Source: Chlorobium sp. (GTDB lineage Bacteria; Bacteroidota; Chlorobiia; Chlorobiales; Chlorobiaceae). From it: a DNA stretch of 64,000 nt. The notes under the pieces were generated by a model, which was not told the origin of the DNA, ran no database searches, and saw only the letters and a program-made list of their open reading frames with translations. Position 1 is the stretch's first letter, and each line of letters begins with the position of its first letter. The stretch covers positions 62,001 to 126,000 of the forward strand of contig SZXW01000007.1 of assembly GCA_005862285.1 (NCBI GenBank), written 5' to 3'. The translations under genes were made by a program, and so were the position numbers. This document shows positions 9,134-19,285 of this stretch, in pieces.

Positions 9134-9180
9134 ATTGCAAAATGCAATTTTCGATATGTCGAATAATTGCGTTTTGCAAT
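9134..9180. promoter_or_regulatory. Composite palindrome, likely enhancer for the AlgB-like activator
   Basis: Two 15-bp palindromes, ATTGCAAAATGCAAT (9134-9148) and ATTGCGTTTTGCAAT (9166-9180), with centres 32 bp apart (about three helical turns), and TTCGA-TATG-TCGAA between them. The halves are also near-perfect inverted copies of each other, so the whole can fold into a 21-bp stem with one wobble and one bulge. It ends 78 bp before the -24 GG of the next promoter, a usual enhancer distance. It might also act as an mRNA hairpin after the regulator gene; there is no T-tract. Confidence 0.6.
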
Positions 9181-9255
9181 CCGTCCTTTTGAACAATTTC
9201 ATGCTATCATTATTCATCTTGTTAATTTAAAATGACTTTTATGTTTTAAAGCGAA

Positions 9256-9272
9256 ATGGCACGGTTTTTGAT
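9256..9272 (+). promoter_or_regulatory. Sigma-54 (-24/-12) promoter of the KimA-like transporter
   Basis: ATGGCACGGTTTTTGAT: GG at 9258-9259 and G at 9270 with correct spacing; the -24 element TGGCACG is perfect and the -12 TTGA differs from TTGC at one base. AT-rich DNA between this and the palindrome at 9134-9180 could bend. Expected start of transcription is near 9282. Confidence 0.6.
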
Positions 9273-9420
9273 CTACCAAAAAGTCGTTTTATGGAGAGAG
9301 TGCAAGTCATGCATGAATACCTGTTATGTCCGTATGTCTGCATATCAGGATATGTAAGGCTTTCGGTTAATGCTTGCCTGTTCATTTTTCATGATCTCTT
9401 GTCAACATCAGTTACGTATT

Positions 9421-11403
9421 ATGACAGTCAAACAGCAGTTCGCGCAGGTAAAAAAATTTTTTGTAGGCGGTTCCCGCGATTTTCGTGACAGCAGAATATT
9501 TCATGCAATCTCTCTTACAGCTTTTCTCGCCTGGGTAGGGCTCGGTTCCGATGGTCTTTCATCATCGTGTTACGGCCCGGCTGAAGCCTTCAAAGCCTTG
9601 CAAAGCCATCCCACACTTGGAATTTTTGTTGCGATTGCCACAGGCCTTACCATTCTTGTCATCGCTTCCAGCTATTCACACATCATCGAGCTGTTTCCTT
9701 CCGGCGGAGGGGGATATCTGGTCGCGAGCAAACTGCTTTCACCTGAAGTCGGCGTCGTTTCAGGCAGCGCCCTGCTCATCGATTATGTCCTCACGATCAC
9801 GATTTCCGTTGCTAGCGGGGCCGATGCCATTTTCAGTTTTCTGCCTCCTTATTTACTGACCTACAAGCTCTGGTTTGCGATCGCCGGAGTCCTTATCCTG
9901 CTCATTCTGAACCTGAGAGGTATCAAAGAAGCCGTTTTGCCACTCGTACCCGTTTTCATGCTTTTCGTCCTGACCCACTTGATCGCTATCGCTTTTGCCG
10001 TCGGCTCTCATCTTATGAATTTCAGCACTGTGTATCATGAGACAGCAACGGAACTTGACCGGTCTTTTCATTCACTCGGCCTTTTCGGCGTCATGTTTCT
10101 GATTCTAAAAGCCTACAGCCTCGGTGCCGGTACCTTTACCGGTATCGAAGCGGTAAGCAATGGACTGCCTGTGCTCAGGGACCCGAAAATCCGCACGGCA
10201 AAAGTCACGATGCGTTATATGGCATGGTCGCTCTCGATAACCGTTATGGGACTTATGGCGGCCTACATCCTGCTCGGCGTACAGGACACCCCCGGCAAAA
10301 CCCTCAATGCGGTGCTGTTCGAATCGATCACGGCTTCATGGGGGCATGTGAGCGGCGTCGCATTTGTATGGATCACTCTGTTATCGGAAGCGATCCTGCT
10401 GTTTATCGCGGCTCAGACAGGTTTTCTCGACGGTCCGAGAGTTCTGGCGAACATGGCCCTTGACAACTGGCTGCCAAAGAAATTCGCCATGCTCAGTGAC
10501 CGTCTTGTCACGGAACGAGGAATTCTTGTCATGGGGCTTGCATCACTCGTCATGATGATAGTATCGAATGGTTCCGTCGATTTCCTCATCGTGCTTTACA
10601 GTATCAACGTTTTCATCACGTTCACCCTTTCCCAGCTTGGCATGGTCAGGCACTGGTGGCAGGAAAGAGGAAGCGAAAAAAAATGGATCAGCAAGATCAC
10701 GATCAACGGTATCGGCCTGGTGCTCACCACCTTCATCCTGCTTGCAGTCCTGCTGCTCAAGTTCAATGAAGGCGGGTGGATCACCATGCTTATAACCGGT
10801 TGTCTCGTCCTGTTCGCTCTTTATATCAAAAACCATTACAACAAAACATACGAAATCCTCAAGCGGCTCGATATCATTGTGGAAGCGGCTGTCCTGTCAG
10901 GCAGTGATGTCATCGCAAAAGAAAAGCCGGAGCCGGTTTACAACCCGAAAGCCAAGACGGCGGCTATTCTCGTGAACGGATTCAACGGGCTTGGCCTGCA
11001 TACGCTTTTCAGTGTCAATCGCCTGTTCGGCGGGGTTTACAAAAATTTTGTTTTTGTGGAAATCGGTGCAATCGATGCAGGCAGTTTCAAGGGCGCCGAT
11101 GAAATCGGCCATCTGAACGAGTATATCAGAAGCGAAAGCGGTAAGTATGTCGATTATATGAAAGAGAATGGTTACTATTCCGAAGCGTTTACATCGCTCG
11201 GAACGGATATCGTTGAAGAGATCAACAATCTTGTACCGAAAATCACGGAAAAATTTCCTGATATCGTCTTTTTCGGCGGGCAGCTTGTTTTTTCCAATGA
11301 ATCGCTGCTCGACAGGGTTCTGCATAACTACACCGTATTTGCCGTTCAGCAGAATCTTTACCTGCAGGGAATTCCCTTTCTCATTCTGCCGATACGGGTA
11401 TAA
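9421..11403 (+). CDS. APC-superfamily transporter, KimA-like (probable K+ or amino-acid uptake)
   Basis: 660 residues: about 12 membrane helices, then a soluble C-terminal region of roughly 160 residues. Seen: GSDGLSSSCYG early, FPSGGGGYLVASK, and SGSALLIDYVLTITISVASGADAI, which parallels the equivalent stretch of Bacillus KimA, a c-di-AMP-controlled K+/H+ symporter. Substrate is inference; other APC members carry amino acids. Start at 9421 (MTVKQQF) is chosen because the in-frame ATG at 9370 adds an atypical Cys-rich segment; neither has a good ribosome site. A strong GGAGAGAG at 9292-9299 precedes only a short out-of-register leader. The gene lies between the AlgB-like regulator and the KinB-like kinase and has its own sigma-54 promoter. 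Confidence 0.82.
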   Translation: MTVKQQFAQVKKFFVGGSRDFRDSRIFHAISLTAFLAWVGLGSDGLSSSCYGPAEAFKALQSHPTLGIFVAIATGLTILVIASSYSHIIELFPSGGGGYLVASKLLSPEVGVVSGSALLIDYVLTITISVASGADAIFSFLPPYLLTYKLWFAIAGVLILLILNLRGIKEAVLPLVPVFMLFVLTHLIAIAFAVGSHLMNFSTVYHETATELDRSFHSLGLFGVMFLILKAYSLGAGTFTGIEAVSNGLPVLRDPKIRTAKVTMRYMAWSLSITVMGLMAAYILLGVQDTPGKTLNAVLFESITASWGHVSGVAFVWITLLSEAILLFIAAQTGFLDGPRVLANMALDNWLPKKFAMLSDRLVTERGILVMGLASLVMMIVSNGSVDFLIVLYSINVFITFTLSQLGMVRHWWQERGSEKKWISKITINGIGLVLTTFILLAVLLLKFNEGGWITMLITGCLVLFALYIKNHYNKTYEILKRLDIIVEAAVLSGSDVIAKEKPEPVYNPKAKTAAILVNGFNGLGLHTLFSVNRLFGGVYKNFVFVEIGAIDAGSFKGADEIGHLNEYIRSESGKYVDYMKENGYYSEAFTSLGTDIVEEINNLVPKITEKFPDIVFFGGQLVFSNESLLDRVLHNYTVFAVQQNLYLQGIPFLILPIRV

Positions 11404-11498
11404 ATAATTCAAGTAAATGTTAAAAAAAGTATAGAGTTGAAAATATTGATAATCGGAAGAGAGTTCTGCAGGCATTAGAACCGGAGACAAATTAACTC

Positions 11499-13313
11499 AT
11501 GATCAGCATTCGGTACAAACTTGTCCTCGGGTTTGTGGGGATTCTGGCAATGATAGCGGTTATCGGCACACTGACGATAAACCAGGTCGATCAGCTCGGC
11601 AACGCCATCAATGTTATTCTGACGCAGAATTACCGCAGTGTCGCTGCCAGCCAGGAGATGAAGGAAGCGCTGGAAAAAATGGACAGCGGCATCCTTTTTT
11701 CCTTTGCCGGGCATCATGAAACCGGGCAGCGTAATATCCGTGAGAATGAAACCCAGTTTCGAAAAGCACTGAAAATCGAGCTTGGCAATATAACCATTCC
11801 GGGGGAAAAGGAAAAAGCAGATAGGATAGCTCAACTGTTTGAAGAATACGTTACGGTTCTGCATCAGGTAGTCGATGACAGAATACCTTTATCGAAAAGG
11901 ACCGAAACCTATTTTTCCACACTGTTGCCTCTCCTGACGGAAATCAAAACCCTTGCCCAGCAGGTTCTCGATATGAATCAGGCAAAAATGGATGAAGCCA
12001 ACTATTCCGCAAGGCTTCTCGGGGTTTCAGCACATAACCGGATTCTCGCTGCGATCGCGGCAAGCGCTGCATTTGCGGTGTTCTTCAGTTTTCTTTCACG
12101 CAGATGGATTCTCAAACCCATCCGGAAACTTATCAATTCCACCAATGAAATCCGGAACGGAAATCTTGACCTTGTTCTTGAAACAGAGACAAAGGATGAA
12201 ATCGGTCAGCTTTCATCGGCGTTCAATGATATGGCCCTGACCTTGCGCCAGGTCCGCAATAATGACAGGGAAAAGATCCAGAGAACCAGCAGGGCCACAC
12301 AGGAGGTAATGAACATCCTCCCTACGCCGATAGCTATTTTTGATACCGGCGGCAAGGTTGATGTGGCAACAAGAACGGCAATACGATATTTCGGGTTGAA
12401 TCCAGGGGTATCGGCAGAAAATACAGGTTATTCATGGCTGCCGTCATTGCTCCGGAAAGCAGCCCGTGAAGGCTGCGCGGTCGAAACGGAAAACGGAAGC
12501 TGCATTCAGAAATTTATCGATAACCGTGAATTTTTCTTCAGGCCTGCAGCAGTGCCCATTCCTCCGTTTTCAAACACGGAAGGTGTCAGCGGTACCGTGC
12601 TGGTGCTGCATGACATGACACAGGTTCATGAACAGAAAGAACTGAAAAGAGGTGTCGTGTCAACAGTTTCCCATCAGCTCCGTACCCCTTTGACTTCCCT
12701 GCGTATGTCCATTCATCTGTTACTTGAGGAACGGTTAGGCTTGCTGAATGAAAAACAGTGCGAGCTGCTGCAGACAGCAAAGGATGAGAGCGAACGTCTT
12801 GCGGATATTCTTGACGAACTGCTCGATCTCAACAGGATCGAAGCGGGTAGGGCCCGGCTTGATATGCAGTCATTCGATCCGGAAACGCTTGTAAGGTCAT
12901 GTCTGGAACCTTTCTACAACCAGGCAGAGGAAAAGGGCATTGCCCTGGTGGTTGAGCTTCCGGAATCGCTTCCGGAAGTTCTTGCGGACAGACAAAGTAT
13001 TCAGCATGTATTTGCAAATCTTCTTTCAAATGCTATCCGTTTCACAGGACCTGGAGGAAAGATAACCGTGACAGCTGCAGCAGGGCTTTCCGGGATCAGG
13101 TTTTCCGTGCTCGATACCGGAGAGGGTATCGCTCCGGAACATCTTAAACATCTTTTCGACCAGTTCTACAGGGTTCCCGGTCAGGACGATAAATCCGGTA
13201 TCGGGCTCGGTCTTTCGATAGCCAAGGAAATCGTCAGTGCTCATGGCGGGAGCGTCGGTGTCGAAAGCACCATCGGGAAGGGATCTGTTTTTCATTTTAC
13301 CCTTCCTGTATAA
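11499..13313 (+). CDS. Membrane sensor histidine kinase, KinB-like
   Basis: 604 residues: TM1 (about 8-28), extracytoplasmic helical sensor domain, TM2 (about 180-202), HAMP, a PAS-like segment (about 265-375), HisKA with phosphoacceptor His392 in VSHQLRTPLTS, and HATPase with N-box LLSNAIRFT, G1 DTGEGI and G2 GIGLGLSIAKEIV. This is the domain order of Pseudomonas KinB, partner of AlgB, and an AlgB-like regulator lies two genes upstream. Ribosome site GGAG about 14 bases before the start. Signal unknown; position beside a KimA-like transporter suggests osmotic, K+ or envelope sensing (inference). Confidence 0.92.
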   Translation: MISIRYKLVLGFVGILAMIAVIGTLTINQVDQLGNAINVILTQNYRSVAASQEMKEALEKMDSGILFSFAGHHETGQRNIRENETQFRKALKIELGNITIPGEKEKADRIAQLFEEYVTVLHQVVDDRIPLSKRTETYFSTLLPLLTEIKTLAQQVLDMNQAKMDEANYSARLLGVSAHNRILAAIAASAAFAVFFSFLSRRWILKPIRKLINSTNEIRNGNLDLVLETETKDEIGQLSSAFNDMALTLRQVRNNDREKIQRTSRATQEVMNILPTPIAIFDTGGKVDVATRTAIRYFGLNPGVSAENTGYSWLPSLLRKAAREGCAVETENGSCIQKFIDNREFFFRPAAVPIPPFSNTEGVSGTVLVLHDMTQVHEQKELKRGVVSTVSHQLRTPLTSLRMSIHLLLEERLGLLNEKQCELLQTAKDESERLADILDELLDLNRIEAGRARLDMQSFDPETLVRSCLEPFYNQAEEKGIALVVELPESLPEVLADRQSIQHVFANLLSNAIRFTGPGGKITVTAAAGLSGIRFSVLDTGEGIAPEHLKHLFDQFYRVPGQDDKSGIGLGLSIAKEIVSAHGGSVGVESTIGKGSVFHFTLPV

Positions 13314-13434
13314 TCTTGTACGGATATCAGCAGTGCATCGTTAACTCTTTGCATGAATTCCGTCTGTTGCCAGGGTAACTGATTACTGAAATTCAGCTTG
13401 CAGAATGCACTGGCTTTAACCATTTCTCTGATGC

Positions 13435-13463
13435 GGTTCCGGATTTTCAACGGAACCTTTTTT
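13435..13463 (+). terminator. Rho-independent terminator after the sensor kinase
   Basis: GGTTCCG (13435-13441), 9-base loop, CGGAACC (13451-13457), then TTTTTT. Confidence 0.75.
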
Positions 13464-13555
13464 ATTGCAAATTTGCGGTTGAATTTATCAGTTCATATAA
13501 ATAAATGGACGAGCAGGGGTTTTCATCAGGAGAAAAGATTGGTAACTATGTATTT

Positions 13556-14287
13556 ATGAGAAATATTCGGATAAATGTAGAGTATGACGGCACCGATTAT
13601 GCCGGATGGCAAAGGCAGCAGGGAAATATTTCGACGATTCAGGGTGAAATAGAGAAGGCGCTCGGCAGGATCCTGCAGGAAAACATATCGCTTGCAGCGG
13701 CAGGAAGAACCGACAGGGGGGTGCATGCAAAAGCCCAGGTCGCTAACTTTACAACGGCTTCCCGTCTGGAACTTTCCAGAATTGTGCATTCCCTCAATTC
13801 ACTTCTTCCCGAAACTATACGGGCAAGTTCACCCGCGGAAGAATCCGCGGATTTCCATGCCCGCTTCAGTGCAAAGGAACGGGAATACCGATATTTTCTT
13901 CTCGAAGAACCTTCGGCCATTTACGGAAGGTTCGCCGGCTGTGCATTTGGAAAACCTGATATCGGCATTATGAACGTGATCGCCGCAACGCTGAAAGGCA
14001 CGCATGATTTTTCAGCATTCTCCAGACAGGATCGCGACAGTCAGGGACGGTACTGTACTGTAAACACGTGCGAATGGTATCGATACAATCGTTATCTTGT
14101 ATTGAGAATTTCAGCGAACAGGTTTCTCAGAAGCATGGTGCGTTATCTTGCTGGAGCTATGATATCTGCAGGAAATGGGAAGTTTTCTTCAAGCGAGATT
14201 AACAGGATGCTGGAAACAGGTGATTTCAATGACATGCTGAAGCCTGCTTCGGCTAACGGGCTTTTTCTCTGGGAAGTTACATACTGA
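13556..14287 (+). CDS. truA: tRNA pseudouridine(38-40) synthase TruA
   Basis: 243 residues. TruA isomerises uridines 38-40 of the tRNA anticodon arm. Seen: N-terminal IRINVEYDGTDYAGWQRQ, catalytic Asp53 in AAGRTDRGVHA, and FLRSMVRYLAGAMI near the C-terminus. Start 13556 matches the family N-terminus and usual length; the in-frame ATG at 13505 would add 17 residues without homology. No strong ribosome site. It stands alone between a terminator and a cell-wall enzyme gene. Confidence 0.95.
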   Translation: MRNIRINVEYDGTDYAGWQRQQGNISTIQGEIEKALGRILQENISLAAAGRTDRGVHAKAQVANFTTASRLELSRIVHSLNSLLPETIRASSPAEESADFHARFSAKEREYRYFLLEEPSAIYGRFAGCAFGKPDIGIMNVIAATLKGTHDFSAFSRQDRDSQGRYCTVNTCEWYRYNRYLVLRISANRFLRSMVRYLAGAMISAGNGKFSSSEINRMLETGDFNDMLKPASANGLFLWEVTY

Positions 14288-14430
14288 TTATCCCCCGATT
14301 GTTTGCTATTTTACCTAAAGAGTTATTGTAATAATCAGGAACTGTTTTTATGTTATTGATACTGATACGGTGATTTTGTTTCAGCTGATGGTTTTGTGTC
14401 GGGATACTATTAAAAGAAGATGCCAACTCT

Positions 14431-16146
14431 GTGAATATCCGTTTTTTTCATAAAGGCTTAAAGGTTTTTCTGCTGGCACTGGCACCGCTTTCTCAGGCAT
14501 TGCCCTTATTTTCAGCCAGCGCACTTGCTGATGAAAAAGGAGTGGCCGTAAGGTCATCGGTATCGGATATTCTGGACAGCCTTGTCAATGTTACCTATTT
14601 CAGGGACGAGCACTTTTCTCCCGCATCAAAAGAAGCTGACAAGTACGGATTTCCTTCCAATTTCATACCCCAGTTCAGTGATTCGGTCTACGCTTCCAGG
14701 ATAGCGGCATTGCGGAGGAAAACGCCGTTCAATCTTGTCTATAACGACCACGTCAAAGGTTTTATTAAAATTTACGCTGTCGACAAAAGGAATCTTACTT
14801 CAAAAATTCTCGGGTTGACGAAGATCTATTTTCCGCTGTTCGAGGAAAAACTGGACAAATTCAATATCCCGCTCGAGATGAAGTACCTTGCCATTGTCGA
14901 GTCCGCCCTCAACCCGGCCGCAGTTTCTCCCGCCGGAGCGAAAGGATTGTGGCAATTCATGTTCGGAACCGGTAAAATGTACGGACTGCAGTCTTCTTCG
15001 TACATCGAGGACCGTAATGACCCATACAAGGCAACGATTGCAGCAGCCAGACATCTGCGCGATCTGTACAATATTTACGGGGACTGGTTCCTGGTTCTTG
15101 CAGCTTACAACGCCGGTCCGGGCAATGTGAACAAGGCGATAAGAAGATCCGGCGGTGTCAAGGATTACTGGGCGATCTGGGATTATCTGCCAGCCGAAAC
15201 GAGAGGTTACGTTCCAGCTTTCATAGCTGTGAACTATATAATGAATTATTACAAAGAACATAATATCCGTCCAGTCGAGCCGGGGTATCTCTACCAGGAT
15301 ACCGATACACTCAGGACATCGCATTTTCTTTCTTTTGAACAGATCACCGGAACTATCGGGATACCGTCGCAGGATCTTCAGTTCCTCAATCCCCAATATA
15401 AGCTCGGTATCATTCCTTCATCTTCGAGCACAGCACCGAATGTTCTCAGACTGCCGAAAAAATATATTTCCCAGTTCCAGAACCGCGAACAGGAAATCTA
15501 TGCCTACAGGACTCCCAGGACGATCGAGCAGGAAATGCTGCTGGCACGTATAGAAGGGAACAGCCAGGGAGGCAACGTTCAGTCATCCGATCAGAAAATA
15601 GAAAAAGTTCATATCGTTCAGGATGGGGAAACCCTCGGATCGATTGCTCGGATGTACCGGACCTATGTCAGTCAACTGATTGTCTGGAACAATCTTAAAG
15701 ATGCCGATGTAACTCCGGGACAGAAACTTGTCGTGTTCGGAGGAAGCGACAACACGATTTCCTTCAGCGGTCGTGGGGCCAGGAATAATGATGGGGGAGA
15801 GTCGGGTGAGACTTCCATCAGGAAGAAAATTGTTGTTCACAAGGTCGGCAGGCATGACACACTTGAAAAGATAGCCCGCAAGTATCATACCACCGTACAA
15901 AAAATTGTTTCATTGAATGGCAGCAGATCGATATCCCCGGGTAAACGCCTTAAGGTTGAGACCCAGGTTGTTGAACGCAAATCAAAATCACGCTCATCAC
16001 GTTATGAAGTTGCAGGAAAAGGGAAGCGCGGTCACGGGGTTAAAAGCTCACGAAGGTCAAGAAGCGAAGGAAAACAGCATGCCGTTCGAAAAGGGAAAAA
16101 ATCCGCAGCTTCATCAGGCGCTAAAAAAGGCAAGCGCAGGCGTTAA
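14431..16146 (+). CDS. MltD-like lytic transglycosylase with two LysM domains and a basic tail
   Basis: 571 residues. Signal peptide (about 1-34), family-1 SLT domain with catalytic Glu157 in [24 protein letters not shown]-type context followed by ALNAGPGNV-like [10 protein letters not shown], then two LysM modules (about 390-440 and 470-515) that bind peptidoglycan. It would cleave the glycan strand with 1,6-anhydro product formation in the periplasm. Odd: the last 55 residues are dense in Lys, Arg and Ser (ends GAKKGKRRR), an extension beyond usual MltD that may bind polyanions or wall polymers. GTG start with AGAAGA about 10 bases upstream. Confidence 0.92.
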   Translation: MNIRFFHKGLKVFLLALAPLSQALPLFSASALADEKGVAVRSSVSDILDSLVNVTYFRDEHFSPASKEADKYGFPSNFIPQFSDSVYASRIAALRRKTPFNLVYNDHVKGFIKIYAVDKRNLTSKILGLTKIYFPLFEEKLDKFNIPLEMKYLAIVESALNPAAVSPAGAKGLWQFMFGTGKMYGLQSSSYIEDRNDPYKATIAAARHLRDLYNIYGDWFLVLAAYNAGPGNVNKAIRRSGGVKDYWAIWDYLPAETRGYVPAFIAVNYIMNYYKEHNIRPVEPGYLYQDTDTLRTSHFLSFEQITGTIGIPSQDLQFLNPQYKLGIIPSSSSTAPNVLRLPKKYISQFQNREQEIYAYRTPRTIEQEMLLARIEGNSQGGNVQSSDQKIEKVHIVQDGETLGSIARMYRTYVSQLIVWNNLKDADVTPGQKLVVFGGSDNTISFSGRGARNNDGGESGETSIRKKIVVHKVGRHDTLEKIARKYHTTVQKIVSLNGSRSISPGKRLKVETQVVERKSKSRSSRYEVAGKGKRGHGVKSSRRSRSEGKQHAVRKGKKSAASSGAKKGKRRR

Positions 16147-16423
16147 TTCCTTTCCCCAAAAACATTAAATCGTTACACTTTTTTCAGTCAGATCGATGCC
16201 GTCTGTTACCTGTGCTGTTATTTGAATCTTGTGGCCGGATCTTCGATTTTCCAATATCCATTTCCGAATCTTCAATACCGTTTTTTCTTCTATGGCAATT
16301 AATCGTATATCTATTCCTTTAAACAATAAATTTATTATCTTAAGCCTTTTCAAGTGAAAAGGAATGATGTTTGCTGGAAACGGCTGTATTCATTAATTCA
16401 TTAAATGAGGATCATTAAAACGT

Positions 16424-17614
16424 ATGCGTAATATCATTTTTACCGGAAAGGGCGGGGTGGGCAAAACCTCTGTCGCAGCTGCAACAGCGCTCAAAGCGGC
16501 AGATATGGGTTACAAGACCCTGATTATGTCTACCGATCCGGCACACAGCCTTGGAGATTCACTCGATATGCAGCTTGGGCCTTCACCTGTAAAAGTTGCT
16601 GAAAATCTCTGGGGACAGGAAGTCAGCGTTTTCGGTGATCTCAATCTCAACTGGGATGTTGTCCGCGAGCATTTCGCTCACCTGATGGAAGCACGCGGCA
16701 TTGAAGGTGTCTATGCAGAAGAGATGGGTGTCCTTCCAGGTATGGAAGAGCTTTTCTCTCTCTCGTATATCAAACGATACAACAACGAACAGAAGGATTA
16801 CGATCTTCTCGTCGTCGACTGTGCCCCTACCGGAGAAACACTCCGTCTTCTTTCTCTTCCCGAAACATTCGGCTGGTTCATCAAGATGATCCGCAATGTC
16901 GAAAAATACATGGTGAAGCCGGTTATAAGGCCTCTTTCAAAGAAAATCAAGAAAATAGACGACTTTGTCGCCCCTGTCGAAGTGTATGACAAGGTTGACA
17001 ATCTTTTCGCATCTACGGAAGGCATTATCGAGCTTCTGGCCGATGGCTCCAAGACAACCATGCGACTGGTCATGAACCCCGAGAAAATGGTTATCAAAGA
17101 GTCCATGCGCGCTTTGACCTACCTCAACCTTTATGGCATCACGGTTGACAGGATCACCATCAACAGGGTCATGCCTGACCAGAGCCCCGATCCGTATTTC
17201 CAGAAATGGCGTGCCATTCAGCAGAAATATATCGAGCAGATCGAGGACGCTTTCGCTCCGATCCCGATCGCCGAAGTACCCCTGTTCGATGACGAGGTCG
17301 TGGGTCTTGCCATGCTCCGCAAGGTCGGCGAGAAAGTTTACGGCGACGAGAATCCGCTCGATATCTTCTTCAAGGAAGATCCTATCGATATCAAGAAAAT
17401 CTCGGACGGCCATTACAAAGTCAGGGTCAGGCTGCCTTTCATGGAGCATATGGGACTCGAACCGAAGATCATGAAGCTTGGCGACGATCTTACGATCCGA
17501 ATCGGCGATTACCAGAAAATTGTTGCACTGCCGATATTTCTTGCCGGAATGGAATCAACAGGAGCATCCTACGAAGACAAATGGCTCAGCGTTGATTTTG
17601 CAAAGGTCGAATGA
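16424..17614 (+). CDS. arsA: ArsA/Get3-family ATPase
   Basis: 396 residues, single ATPase half like Get3. Seen: P-loop GKGGVGKTS (8-16) with the signature deviant Lys, switch [11 protein letters not shown], switch [14 protein letters not shown], and a C-terminal alpha-crystallin-like stretch (about 320-396). Chlorobi carry several such single-half ArsA proteins with no arsenite pump; roles proposed include protein or membrane targeting. No arsB or arsenate reductase gene is adjacent, so arsenite transport is not supported here. The 277-bp upstream region holds ATTCATTA direct repeats and a small CCTTTTC-AAGT-GAAAAGG hairpin (16345-16362) but no gene. Confidence 0.92.
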   Translation: MRNIIFTGKGGVGKTSVAAATALKAADMGYKTLIMSTDPAHSLGDSLDMQLGPSPVKVAENLWGQEVSVFGDLNLNWDVVREHFAHLMEARGIEGVYAEEMGVLPGMEELFSLSYIKRYNNEQKDYDLLVVDCAPTGETLRLLSLPETFGWFIKMIRNVEKYMVKPVIRPLSKKIKKIDDFVAPVEVYDKVDNLFASTEGIIELLADGSKTTMRLVMNPEKMVIKESMRALTYLNLYGITVDRITINRVMPDQSPDPYFQKWRAIQQKYIEQIEDAFAPIPIAEVPLFDDEVVGLAMLRKVGEKVYGDENPLDIFFKEDPIDIKKISDGHYKVRVRLPFMEHMGLEPKIMKLGDDLTIRIGDYQKIVALPIFLAGMESTGASYEDKWLSVDFAKVE

Positions 17615-17652
17615 TAATTGTTTTCAACTCTTTTCAGGCGTAGCCTGACAAT

Positions 17653-17683
17653 AAAAAAACCTGCTTTCAAGGCAGGTTTTTTT
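17653..17683. terminator. Bidirectional terminator between arsA and serA
   Basis: A-tract, CCTGC, 7-base loop, GCAGG, T-tract; works for both converging genes. Confidence 0.85.
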
Positions 17684-17704
17684 ATTGATCGTTTTTATCC
17701 GAAT

Positions 17705-19285
17705 TCAGAGCGACACAAGATCGGCGCAGGAAACTCCATTTACGTTCCGTATTTCTTCAAGAAGAACCGGCGTTACATCTCCGTCAACGACAATTGCAGT
17801 CATCGCGATGCTTTTTTCCTCATCCCTTGACAAAGCAATATAAGCGACGTTGAGATTATGCAGCAGCAGCAGCTGGGTAACCTGTGCTATGATGCCCGGC
17901 TTGTCAATATTATTATAGATGATAATGTTGCCTTCGGGTTTGAATTCGACAAGGAACCTGTCGATCATGACAATCCGTACTTCCTTGTCTCCAAATACGG
18001 TGCCGCCGATCATCCGTTTTTCCGTTCCGTTTTCAAGTTCCAGGCTGATAAGATTGGTATAATCGGTATTTTCTTTTTCAAACCGCTGTTCAAGGCTCAA
18101 TCCGCATTCCTTTGCCTTCGTGAAGGCATTGATATAATTCGTATCTCCGGATTGCCTGATCTCGAGAAGCCCTTTGAGAGCGGCTGCCGTAATGACTTCA
18201 TTGTATTTGTGGAGAAATTCTCCTGAAGTGCGTACCGTCATCTTGTTTACATGTGCCGGAGCAAGCTGGGCCAGAGTTGCGCCGAGCTTTTCGGCAAGGG
18301 TGAGATATGACTGCACCCCAGGGGACTGGGCAAGTTCAACGGCCGAAGCATTTACCGCACCTTCAAGTTTTCCTTTCTGTTTCCACTCAACAATCTGCTC
18401 GGCGATCTGCAGTGCAACCTTTTCCTGCGCTTCGTTTGTGGATGCAGCGATGTGAGGAGTGGCAATCACCTGGTCAAGCTTGAGCAGTGGATTGTCCGGA
18501 TTGACCGGTTCAGCTTCGAAAACGTCAAGTGCTGCAGCCGCAACTTTACCTGAAGTTATGGCATCGGCAAGATCCTGTTCATTGATAATTCCTCCTCTTG
18601 CACAGTTGACGATGATCACGCCTTCCTTCATGAGATCGAATGTGTCTTTCGATATGAGATTCCGGGTCGATTCATTGAGGGAAGAGTGAATGGTGATGAA
18701 ATCGGCCCGCTTGAAGTTTTCATGCAGGGGAAGCAGTTCGATATTAAGATGTGCTGCATATTCATCCGGGATCATCGGATCGTATGCAATTGTTTTCATC
18801 CTGAATGACTGCATGCGGGTAGCAACTTCACGTCCGATTTTTCCGAGTCCGATAATAGAAAGCGTTTTACCTTCCAGTTCAACACCGGTAAATTTTTTCT
18901 TGTTCCAGTTTCCTTCCTTAAGATCTGCGGTTGCCTGGGGGATGCGGCGGGCCGCTGACAGCATCATGGCGCAGGCATGTTCGGCGGCGGATATGGTATT
19001 TCCACCGGGGGTGTTCATCACAATAATGCCTTTTCGTGTCGCAGCATCAATATCAATATTGTCCACACCCGCACCGGCTCTTCCGATAAGCTTCAGGTTT
19101 TTTCCGTACTCGATAATTTCTGCGGTTACTTTTGTTGCACTTCTGACGATAAGCTTGTCGAACTCACCGATGATCTCTTTAAGTTCTTCCTTGCTGATTT
19201 TCGGCTTTTCAGTAACTTCAAAGCCGTTCTGCGCGAGGATTTGACCGCATTGCGGATCGACGCCGTCAGTGATCAATACTTTCAT
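17705..19285 (-). CDS. serA: D-3-phosphoglycerate dehydrogenase
   Basis: 526 residues, the long form. Catalyses NAD-dependent oxidation of 3-phosphoglycerate, first step of serine synthesis. Seen: NAD-binding LSIIGLGKIGREVA (about residue 145), catalytic Arg in NCARGGIINEQDL, Glu in DVFEAEP and His in TPHIAAS, then an intervening ASB domain and a C-terminal ACT domain (about 450-526; NIDKPGIIAQVTQLL) that usually mediates serine feedback. Alone on its strand, ending at the shared terminator. Confidence 0.97.
   Translation of the reverse strand: MKVLITDGVDPQCGQILAQNGFEVTEKPKISKEELKEIIGEFDKLIVRSATKVTAEIIEYGKNLKLIGRAGAGVDNIDIDAATRKGIIVMNTPGGNTISAAEHACAMMLSAARRIPQATADLKEGNWNKKKFTGVELEGKTLSIIGLGKIGREVATRMQSFRMKTIAYDPMIPDEYAAHLNIELLPLHENFKRADFITIHSSLNESTRNLISKDTFDLMKEGVIIVNCARGGIINEQDLADAITSGKVAAAALDVFEAEPVNPDNPLLKLDQVIATPHIAASTNEAQEKVALQIAEQIVEWKQKGKLEGAVNASAVELAQSPGVQSYLTLAEKLGATLAQLAPAHVNKMTVRTSGEFLHKYNEVITAAALKGLLEIRQSGDTNYINAFTKAKECGLSLEQRFEKENTDYTNLISLELENGTEKRMIGGTVFGDKEVRIVMIDRFLVEFKPEGNIIIYNNIDKPGIIAQVTQLLLLHNLNVAYIALSRDEEKSIAMTAIVVDGDVTPVLLEEIRNVNGVSCADLVSL

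Noticed and set aside
16424-17614. Arsenite efflux system
   Set aside because: Although the ATPase is ArsA-family, it is a single half and no arsB, arsC or arsR gene is next to it.
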